A DNA stretch of 24,528 bases from a bacterium (lineage in GTDB: Bacteria > Patescibacteriota > Microgenomatia > JAADGY01), in contig JAADGY010000061.1 of assembly GCA_013152165.1 (NCBI GenBank), forward strand, positions 1-24,528, written 5' to 3'. The translations under genes and the position numbers were made by a program. Under the pieces are notes generated by a model. The model did no database searches. It worked only from the letters and a program-made list of their open reading frames with translations, and was not told where the DNA came from. Position 1 is the stretch's first letter. The number at the start of each line of letters is the position of its first letter. This document shows positions 15,111 to 21,236 of the stretch, piece after piece.

Positions 15111-15138
15111 ATTTTAAAGCAGGAGGAGTTAATGTCAA
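15111..15138 (-). promoter_or_regulatory. Promoter of the thrS leader and operon
   Basis: A perfect TTGACA (15133-15138), 16 nt, TAAAAT (15111-15116), reading leftward. The leader-peptide ATG is 7 nt after the -10, so the leader itself would be translated from a leaderless 5' end. Confidence 0.75.
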
Positions 15139-15215
15139 GGGCCGGCAAGGTTGTTTAGGCTTGGGCTTGGGGTTGTGAATTTTAATCAACAGGCGGCTGG
15201 CTTAAGCTGGCGGTG

Positions 15216-15224
15216 TGGCATAAT
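15216..15224 (+). promoter_or_regulatory. xseA extended -10
   Basis: TG, one base, CATAAT (15216-15224), exactly 6 nt before the ATG at 15231. No -35 is obvious. The spacing is the reason for choosing this ATG over an in-frame GTG at 15213. Confidence 0.55.
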
Positions 15225-15230
15225 TGTAGT

Positions 15231-16532
15231 ATGGCGAAGCAGATGGAGTTAACCAACACAGCCGGTGCCGGAGAGGAAGTGTTTCAAGTAAGCGAGTTTA
15301 ATCAGTTTATCAATAATTTGATTTCACTGCGCCAGTTTAAGGTTGAAGGCGAGATAAGCGAGATAAACATCAGACAAAACAGGTGGGTGTTTATTACCTT
15401 GAAAGATCCGGAAAAAGAAGAGGTTTTGAAAGTGTTTTCGACCTTTTATCAAGTGAGGGAAAATCTGGAGTTTTTGCAGGTGGGAGCCCTGGTGCAGGTG
15501 TGCGGCTATCCAAAGTTGTATGGCAAAAGCGGCCGGTTCAGCCTGTCGGCTTATAAAATCCTGCCGGTGGGGGACGGCAAATTGCAAAGAGCCTTTTTAG
15601 AGTTAAAGGCCAAACTGCAAGCCGAAGGCTTGTTTGATGAATCGCGGAAACGGCGATTGCCGGGGTATCCAAGGGCGGTTTTTTTATTAACAGCGCCGGA
15701 GTCAAGGGCTTATTCTGATTTTATCAAGGTTACCCAGGAAAGGGGGTTTGGGGTTATAAAAATCAAACATGTACCAATCAGTGCCCAAGGAGCTGAGGCG
15801 GTGCCGTCGATCCTGCGGGCTTTTCGGTTGGTAAGGGCCCAGGCTGACGAGGCTGATTTGGCGGTTATAACCCGGGGAGGCGGCAGTTTAGAGGATTTGC
15901 AGGCGTTTAACGATGAGGAGGTAGTGCGGGCGGCGTTTGGACTGCCGATTCCGCTGGTGAGTGCGATTGGGCATGAAGCCGATGTTTCGCTTATAGACTA
16001 TGTGGCGGATGTGCGGGCTTCGACCCCGTCTAATGCGGCCGAGATTATTTTTCCGTCGCTGGCCGAGGTAGGCCAGGAAGTGGAGCTGTTAAGCCGAAGC
16101 TTGGCCCATTATATGAACCAAAAGCTGGAAGCGGCTTGGTATAGATTTATGATGTTAAAAAAGAGCTTGGCCGGTTCGTTTACGGCGCCGATGGAAAGGT
16201 TAAGCAACTTAGAAACGCGGCTGAAGTCATTACTGGTTCATTATCATCAGCGTTTGGGCTGGCTGGAGGGGCAGCTGCCGGTTTTGTCTGCCCGGCTTGT
16301 AGAAAATCAAGCTCAAGCGTTAAGGTTGGGTTGGCAAAGGTATCGGCAGTATAAAAGCTTGGTGATATCGTTTGACCCGCGGGCGGTTTTGAAGCGGGGG
16401 TATTCAATCACAACCGATGCTTCCGGCCGGTTGATCAAAGACGCCGGACAGATTCAAATCAACAAGGTGTTGATGACCTACTTAAGAAAGGGTAAAATAA
16501 AATCACAAGTAAAGGAGGTTTATGAAAAATAA
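15231..16532 (+). CDS. xseA: Exodeoxyribonuclease VII large subunit
   Basis: Catalytic and DNA-binding subunit of exonuclease VII, which degrades single-stranded DNA to oligonucleotides; 433 residues from this ATG. An N-terminal OB-fold (about 15-115: FKVEGEISEINIRQNRWVFITLKD, family position VSGEISN) precedes the nuclease domain with the family hallmark from TRGGGSLEDLQAFNDEEV through SAIGHEADVSLIDYVADVRASTPSNAAE. A long helical C-terminal part follows. The usual residues after the first beta strand (normally TSxxGAA) read LTAPESRAYSDF, a mild divergence. It overlaps xseB by 11 nt. Confidence 0.95.
   Translation: MAKQMELTNTAGAGEEVFQVSEFNQFINNLISLRQFKVEGEISEINIRQNRWVFITLKDPEKEEVLKVFSTFYQVRENLEFLQVGALVQVCGYPKLYGKSGRFSLSAYKILPVGDGKLQRAFLELKAKLQAEGLFDESRKRRLPGYPRAVFLLTAPESRAYSDFIKVTQERGFGVIKIKHVPISAQGAEAVPSILRAFRLVRAQADEADLAVITRGGGSLEDLQAFNDEEVVRAAFGLPIPLVSAIGHEADVSLIDYVADVRASTPSNAAEIIFPSLAEVGQEVELLSRSLAHYMNQKLEAAWYRFMMLKKSLAGSFTAPMERLSNLETRLKSLLVHYHQRLGWLEGQLPVLSARLVENQAQALRLGWQRYRQYKSLVISFDPRAVLKRGYSITTDASGRLIKDAGQIQINKVLMTYLRKGKIKSQVKEVYEK
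16513..16518 (+). promoter_or_regulatory. Shine-Dalgarno of xseB
   Basis: AGGAGG within AAAGGAGG, 3 nt before the xseB ATG. It is the clearest Shine-Dalgarno sequence in the window and shows that internal operon genes can use the canonical route while first genes seem leaderless. Confidence 0.7.
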
Positions 16533-16737
16533 GAAAGCGGGCAGTATTAATGATGACTTCAAGCTGTTGGAGGAGTTGGTGTCTAAACTATCAAGCGAGC
16601 AGGATAATTTGGAGGAGTCGATAGGCTTGTTTAAACAGGGAGTTGAGGTGGTCAAACGACTAAAAACCAAACTGACTAAAGCCAAGGTAGAGGTGGAGCA
16701 GATTCAGGAAGAGTTGGAGACGGCGGTCAAAGAATAG
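16522..16737 (+). CDS. xseB: Exodeoxyribonuclease VII small subunit
   Basis: 71 residues, helical and highly charged, with the family pattern (FKLLEELVSKLSSEQDNLEE, then SIGLFKQGVEVVKRLKTKL). Several copies bind each XseA. It overlaps xseA by 11 nt and its stop (TAG) lies 6 nt from the stop of parB on the other strand, with no room for a terminator. Confidence 0.93.
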   Translation: MKNKKAGSINDDFKLLEELVSKLSSEQDNLEESIGLFKQGVEVVKRLKTKLTKAKVEVEQIQEELETAVKE

Positions 16738-16743
16738 CCCAAA

Positions 16744-17655
16744 CTAGCTTTTCAGCCAATCATCAGAGCCAAAGAAGAAGTCTAAAAGCTGTTTGATTCC
16801 CTTGTTTGTTTCGAGGGGGTTGCCGTTTAATTGAATGGTTACCAAGGTGCGGTTGGTGGTTCTTTTGAGTTTGACTTTAAGTTTTTTGGCGTTTTTGCCT
16901 TTGAGGTTGAGTTTTTGGCTAAAAAACTGGTGCAGTTTTTTTTCGATAGCCGGCAGTTTGTTTTGGGAAATGTAGCCGGCTTCGTCGATGTCAGGCAGTT
17001 GGTCTTTGTTGGTGGATTTAATTGAGCGGATGCCAAGCAGCATTTCTTTGTAGCGGCGGGCGATTTCTTCGGTTCGGCGAACCGAAGCTGATTCTTTGAG
17101 AACTTGTTTGTAAGCTTGGATCATGGCCTGCTGGTCGGGAATGCCGACTAAGGCGCGGGCGTGCCCTTCGGAGATAAGGCCGGCGATAAGCCCGTCTTTT
17201 AGAGCGTCAGGCAGCTGAAGCAGTCGGAGAGTGTTGACCACGTAAGGCAGGCTTTTGCTGATTTGTTCAGAGATTTCTTTTTCGGAAAGGCCGAATTCCT
17301 GGACCAGACGCTGGAAGGCAATGGCTCTTTCGATGGGGTTTAAGTTTTCCCGCTGGACGTTTTCCACGATCGCCATTTCAAGCATTTTTTGAGGAGTGGT
17401 TTCTTTGACGATGGCCGGGACTTGTTGGAAGCCGGCTAGTTTAGCGGCCCGCCAGCGGCGTTCGCCGGCGATGATCTGATAACCGGCTGGGGTATGGGCG
17501 ACAACTAAAGGTTCAAGAACGCCGTGTTTTTTGATGGAGCTGACTAAATCAGATAAGCTGTTGTCGTCGAAGTGGCCTCTTGGCTGAAGGGGGTTGGGTT
17601 GAAGGATGTCGATGTCAAGCAAAACAATTGCCTGAGATGATGATGTCTGAGTCAT
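16744..17655 (-). CDS. parB: Chromosome partitioning protein ParB
   Basis: CTP-dependent DNA-clamp protein that loads at parS and acts with ParA in chromosome segregation; 303 residues. The N-terminal domain has NPLQPRGHFDD, the GERRWRAAKLAG nucleotide-binding box and ENVQRENLNPIE. A helix-turn-helix follows (LSEKEISEQISKSLPYVVNTLRLLQLP), then LISEGHARAL. The C-terminal dimer domain is degenerate but present. No parA is adjacent and no parS-like site (consensus TGTTNCACGTGAAACA) is seen. It starts one base after the rpmA stop, an unusual place for parB. Confidence 0.95.
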   Translation of the reverse strand: MTQTSSSQAIVLLDIDILQPNPLQPRGHFDDNSLSDLVSSIKKHGVLEPLVVAHTPAGYQIIAGERRWRAAKLAGFQQVPAIVKETTPQKMLEMAIVENVQRENLNPIERAIAFQRLVQEFGLSEKEISEQISKSLPYVVNTLRLLQLPDALKDGLIAGLISEGHARALVGIPDQQAMIQAYKQVLKESASVRRTEEIARRYKEMLLGIRSIKSTNKDQLPDIDEAGYISQNKLPAIEKKLHQFFSQKLNLKGKNAKKLKVKLKRTTNRTLVTIQLNGNPLETNKGIKQLLDFFFGSDDWLKS

Positions 17656-17656
17656 G

Positions 17657-17914
17657 TTAGTTTTGACTTATAATGTCGACGAATTTTTTACCCCATTTCT
17701 GGCGGAAAGCGACGATGCCGTCTTTGATGGCGTACAGGGTAAAGTCGCGGCCTTTTTTAACGTTTTTGCCGGGGTGGAATTTAGTGCCGTGCTGACGGAC
17801 TAAAATATTGCCGACCTTTACTGTTTGACCGCCGAAGAGTTTGACTCCTAGTCTTTTGCCTTTGCGGCGGGAACCTTGTCTAGCTTTACTGCCGGTGGCT
17901 TTTGATTTGGCCAT
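17657..17914 (-). CDS. rpmA: 50S ribosomal protein L27
   Basis: 85 residues. The signature GNILVRQHGTKFHPGKNV is intact, and the N-terminal SKATGSKARQGSRRKGKRLG reaches toward the peptidyl transferase centre. No N-terminal extension requiring processing (as in Firmicutes) is present. It sits 6 nt after the methyltransferase gene and one base before parB. Confidence 0.97.
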   Translation of the reverse strand: MAKSKATGSKARQGSRRKGKRLGVKLFGGQTVKVGNILVRQHGTKFHPGKNVKKGRDFTLYAIKDGIVAFRQKWGKKFVDIISQN

Positions 17915-17920
17915 AGTATC

Positions 17921-19135
17921 TTATTTCCTAATTAGAATATAAATCTGTCTTCTAATAACTAAATCCCTTTGACTTTTGATAGTAAAAGGACCTTTGTAGA
18001 GAGTATAATCGAAGACACCCCACTTGTCAATTAGATTTAAACTGTAAAAACGGTTGTGAAAATGAAAAGTGGGCAGAATAACAACCAGTCTGGTTTTGGA
18101 TTTAGGCTTGAGGATTTTAAGCTGGTTTTTTAACCATTTTGAATAAAGCTTGGTTAGATTAAAAATCATTCGTTCGATGGCTTGGTGAGTGAGGGGTGTG
18201 TTGGGTTGGCTGGCGGTGACGTAGTATTGCTTCCCGGCTCGGTTGGTTTTGGTCCTAAAGGATGGGCCAAGATATGGTTCGGTAGCAACGGCGATGATGG
18301 TTTTTTCTTCGATAATCTTGTTAAGTTTAGTGGAGTCGCCTGGGTATAAGATAGCTTTGTTGGTTAGGTTATGGTGGCTAATAAAATGGTCGATGTTTTG
18401 CTTAAGCCCAGCAAATGAAGTGGGGTGTTTCTCGATACCGATAACCGATAGGCCCAGGTCAAGGGCTTCGATAAGAATGGTGCCGCTGCCGGCGAATGGA
18501 TCAAGCAGATATTGGTCAGTTAAGTAAAGATTAGGAGGCTGATTAAGGCTAAGGTTGACCATTATACGGGCGATTTTGTGAGGCACCATGCCTTCAGCCG
18601 GCTGAACAAAAGGTTTATGCTTGTCTTTTCTCATGTAGGCTTCCCATGGGTAGTACCAGGTCAGCTTCAGCAGGTAAAAGGTGTTTTTAAGATGGACGAT
18701 GATAAAAACCAGGGTGTGCTTTAGCTGCCGGGAGTTGAGCCTGGGCCGTTTGAGGTTAATATATGAGAGCTTGATGGTTTGTTTGAGTTGCTGAGTTAGC
18801 TGTTGGGATAGATCAGGTTGGTAATGGTCGTTGGCGTAGGCAAAGATGCCGAATTTTTTGATGGAGGGGTCGGCAAGTTTTTTAAAATGGGTTTGGATAA
18901 GCCGAGGGATTGCGTCTGCGGTGTGGGCGGTGTCGATTTGCTCGGCGGTCCAAACTGTGCCGCCAAGCCGGTTGATGGTAACGGCGGGTATAGGTTGATC
19001 GGTTTCGATGATAAAGTTGGAAAAATGAAGTATGGGGTTGGTTATTTTTATCTTGTGCTGAAGCAAGACTTCTTCAACCTCGGTTTGGGCGAGCGGAATA
19101 GAGGTGGGTGAGAGATGAAACCAGGTTTTAATCAC
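17921..19135 (-). CDS. THUMP/Trm11-like RNA guanine methyltransferase (putative)
   Basis: 404 residues with a Rossmann-type AdoMet-binding domain: motif I LLDPFAGSGTILIEAL (about 210-225) and the catalytic motif IV, usually DPPY, here TEPYLG (285-290). The preceding KPFVQPAEGMVPHKIARIM (174-192) matches the UPF0020/TrmG10 layout. The N-terminal half may carry a degenerate THUMP-like domain. The likely reaction is N2-methylation of a guanosine in tRNA or rRNA, but the substrate cannot be read. Start is GTG at 19135, 12 nt after rplU. It occupies the place between L21 and L27 genes where other bacteria carry a small protease (ysxB). Confidence 0.72.
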   Translation of the reverse strand: MIKTWFHLSPTSIPLAQTEVEEVLLQHKIKITNPILHFSNFIIETDQPIPAVTINRLGGTVWTAEQIDTAHTADAIPRLIQTHFKKLADPSIKKFGIFAYANDHYQPDLSQQLTQQLKQTIKLSYINLKRPRLNSRQLKHTLVFIIVHLKNTFYLLKLTWYYPWEAYMRKDKHKPFVQPAEGMVPHKIARIMVNLSLNQPPNLYLTDQYLLDPFAGSGTILIEALDLGLSVIGIEKHPTSFAGLKQNIDHFISHHNLTNKAILYPGDSTKLNKIIEEKTIIAVATEPYLGPSFRTKTNRAGKQYYVTASQPNTPLTHQAIERMIFNLTKLYSKWLKNQLKILKPKSKTRLVVILPTFHFHNRFYSLNLIDKWGVFDYTLYKGPFTIKSQRDLVIRRQIYILIRK

Positions 19136-19147
19136 GGGACCTTTGTC

Positions 19148-19480
19148 TTATTTAGTTTTAGTTTGGATTTGAGTAATTTCTAAGCGGGTAAATTGTTGCC
19201 TGAAGCCGACGCGCCGGCGATAACGGGATTTGGCTTTGTAGTGGATTTCGGTTGTTTTTGGCCCTTTATGGTGTTTAATGACTTTGGCTTTGACGGTGAT
19301 GTTGCCAAGGTGCGGCCGGCCGGCTGTGATGTTGTTTTCAGGGTCGATAACAGCCAGGACATTGGGCAGAGTAACAACCTTGCCCTCTTCAAACTGTTTT
19401 TGGAGGGGAACGTCGATGATCGAGCCTTGAGAAACTTGGTACTGATGATTGGCTATATCAATGATAATAGTTGAAGTCAT
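19148..19480 (-). CDS. rplU: 50S ribosomal protein L21
   Basis: 110 residues from the ATG at 19480 (MTSTIIIDIANHQYQVSQG), the family length. The conserved KAKVIKHHKGPKTTEIHYKAKSR block is intact, slightly rewritten from the usual KVKKYRRRKGY. A longer frame to 19561 runs through the promoter and is rejected. The gene is led by a TATAAT box 7 nt upstream and starts the rplU-methyltransferase-rpmA-parB unit. Confidence 0.95.
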   Translation of the reverse strand: MTSTIIIDIANHQYQVSQGSIIDVPLQKQFEEGKVVTLPNVLAVIDPENNITAGRPHLGNITVKAKVIKHHKGPKTTEIHYKAKSRYRRRVGFRQQFTRLEITQIQTKTK

Positions 19481-19487
19481 GGTTTCG

Positions 19488-19516
19488 ATTATAGCAAAAC
19501 AATGGAATAAGTTCAA
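19488..19516 (-). promoter_or_regulatory. rplU-rpmA-parB promoter
   Basis: TTGAAC (19511-19516), 17 nt, TATAAT (19488-19493), reading leftward. The -10 lies 7 nt before the rplU ATG. Confidence 0.75.
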
Positions 19517-19567
19517 AATATCCACCCTTAGGGACAAATCCGAAATTCGAATAACAAGCACGAATCA

Positions 19568-19648
19568 CGTTCCCGGAACGCGGGGAGAAGTAATAACTAA
19601 TAAGTAATAGGTAATAAGATAAAAGAATCCGGGAGCGAGGGGGGATTA
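19568..19648. repeat. Spacer repeat copy B, CGTTCCCGGAACG motif
   Basis: CGTTCCCGGAACG (19568-19580) is followed by CGGGGA, an AT-rich filler of short TAATAAGTAATA-like runs, and GAATCCGGGAGCGAGG, a diverged copy of the GAATCCGGGAACGAAAGG seen in copy C. It fills most of the gap between rplU and rodA. Confidence 0.7.
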
Positions 19649-19667
19649 GAAAGGGCGCTGAGGCTGG

Positions 19668-20783
19668 CTAGGCTTGCTTTAACAAGGGGCGAGTTGGCGT
19701 TGGCGAGAGTTTGGGGCGAGACCGGCTGGTGTGTGAAAAATGATACGGCCGGTTAAGGCGGGCCATAAGCAGGCCGACCAAAGCGAAGGATGTCAACAAA
19801 GAGGATCTGCCGTATGAGATAAACGGCAAAGGCAGTCCGGTAACCGGCAGGATGCCAAGGTTGATGCCGATGTGAAAGAAAGCTTGTAGAACAACAAAGC
19901 CGATGATCATAATAAGGGGCGCGGTTTCGAAAGGCTTAAGGTGTTTTTTGGTTTTGTAAATGGCGAAAAGAAGGTAGAGATAAAGGGCGATAAGAGCCAG
20001 GCCGCCGATTAAGCCGGTGTCCTCGACCCAAACAGCAAAGATGAAATCGGTGTGTGACTCCGGCAGGCTGTGTTGATACAAAGCCGGTTGGTTAAGACTG
20101 CCGAAAATTCGACCGTTTTGAATAGCCAGCCTGGCTTTGATGATGTTGTAGCCGGCTCTTTGGGGATCAGAAAAGGGGTCAAGAAAGGTGACCAGGCGCT
20201 GTTTTTGATAAGGTTTAAGTTGGTACCAAGTAAAAGGAGCGAAACTGATTAGGATAAGACTTAAAAAGATTAGACGTTTGGGGGTGATAAAAACCGGCAG
20301 CCAGGCTAGGATGATGACGAAGGCGATAAACAGAAAGGTGCCAAGATCCGGTTGAAAGAGGATTAAGACTAAAGGCAAGCTGAAAACTGAAGCGATTAAG
20401 GCCAGCGATTTTAGGTTTTTAAGCCTGGCCAAGGGGAATTTAACGACCAGCCACCAGGATAAGAGAGTAAGGGAAAGTTTTATGATTTCCGAGGGTTGAA
20501 GGTGGAGCGGCCCTAAAAAAAGCCAGCGGTGGGCGCCTCTGATGTTGGGGGAAAAAAGAGTCAGAAGCAGAAGAACAAGGCTGAACAGGTAGAAAAAAGG
20601 GGCAAAGTTGATGATGATTGGAAAAGGGAGCAGAGGCAGCAAGCTGATGATGATGAGACCAGCTAGAAAGGCGATTAGCTGGGCTGGGAAAAGTCCGGGT
20701 TTAATGGAGTAAATAATGAAAAGGCCGATAATGGACAGACAGATGATTAAAACCGGCAGGAAAAAATGCTTAGTAAGAGGCAT
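19668..20783 (-). CDS. rodA: Peptidoglycan polymerase RodA/FtsW (SEDS family)
   Basis: 371-residue polytopic membrane protein with about ten hydrophobic spans. SEDS proteins are lipid II glycosyltransferases working with a class B PBP in wall elongation (RodA) or division (FtsW). Family blocks include GAHRWLFLGPLHLQPSEIIK, QPDLGT, YQKQRLVTFLDPFSDP, SHTDFIFAVWVEDTG (with the catalytic-type Asp/Glu region) and LPVTGLPLPFISYGRSS. No partner PBP2, MreB or FtsZ gene is nearby, so RodA rather than FtsW rests on overall pattern and is not certain. The ATG lies 6 nt after a TATACT box. It ends in TAG. Confidence 0.9.
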   Translation of the reverse strand: MPLTKHFFLPVLIICLSIIGLFIIYSIKPGLFPAQLIAFLAGLIIISLLPLLPFPIIINFAPFFYLFSLVLLLLTLFSPNIRGAHRWLFLGPLHLQPSEIIKLSLTLLSWWLVVKFPLARLKNLKSLALIASVFSLPLVLILFQPDLGTFLFIAFVIILAWLPVFITPKRLIFLSLILISFAPFTWYQLKPYQKQRLVTFLDPFSDPQRAGYNIIKARLAIQNGRIFGSLNQPALYQHSLPESHTDFIFAVWVEDTGLIGGLALIALYLYLLFAIYKTKKHLKPFETAPLIMIIGFVVLQAFFHIGINLGILPVTGLPLPFISYGRSSLLTSFALVGLLMARLNRPYHFSHTSRSRPKLSPTPTRPLLKQA

Positions 20784-20789
20784 GAGTAC

Positions 20790-20817
20790 AGTATATAAAT
20801 AAAATGTTAAAACTCAA
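20790..20817 (-). promoter_or_regulatory. rodA promoter
   Basis: TTGAGT (20812-20817), 16 nt, TATACT (20790-20795), reading leftward, and 6 nt before the rodA ATG. It uses the same -35 word as the ileS promoter. Confidence 0.65.
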
Positions 20818-21236
20818 ATGTCAAATCTCAAAAATAACTAATAACTAATATGTAATAAGGAATAAGATGAAAAAATGTCAAAGGGCAAAAGCACAAGTTA
20901 AAAGTAAAAAGTAATAAGAAGTAAGAGGATAAAAAAACTTAAACTTCAAGTCTTGAGTAGAAGAACCCTGGGGGCTGCCAAGTTTAACTAATAAGTAAGA
21001 AGGAATAAGATTAAAATAAGTCAAAGGGCAAAGGGCAAAGGGCAAAAGCGAATTGAGTTTGTCAAGTTAGAAAGTTTGTAAAGATGAAAGCAATGGGTGA
21101 GAAATTCCAATGACCAAACTCCGAGAAACAAATGTGGGATCTGGAGTGGGTGGGAGTATGGTAAAAACCGCCAAGAGGTGGTTTATGTGGTGTTTGGGGA
21201 ACTAAAGAAGGATTAGATGTGGTTGTTTTTGGGAGG
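20818..21236. repeat. Low-complexity A-rich spacer
   Basis: No gene is seen between ileS and rodA. The plus strand is built from degenerate short words: CTCAAATGTCAAATCTC, then TAATAACTAATA-like runs, GTAATAAG words and GTCAAAGGGCAAAGGGC (a 7-nt unit AAAGGGC repeated three times near 21022-21046). The right part (from about 21060) is more ordinary. A 68-codon frame reaching into the ileS tail is low-complexity and is not supported. Confidence 0.6.
21163..21184 (-). terminator. Possible ileS terminator
   Basis: Reading leftward, AAACCACC and GGCGGTTT form a stem with one A-C mismatch around a TCTT loop, with TTTTT at its 3' side, about 55 nt after the ileS stop. The stem is imperfect, so this is a weak call. 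Confidence 0.4.

Noticed and set aside
16744..17914. parS sites near parB
   Set aside because: No sequence close to TGTTNCACGTGAAACA was found by eye; a degenerate or distant site cannot be excluded.
19481..19561. 27-residue N-terminal extension of L21
   Set aside because: It reads through a TTGAAC-17-TATAAT promoter and L21 normally begins near the ATG at 19480.
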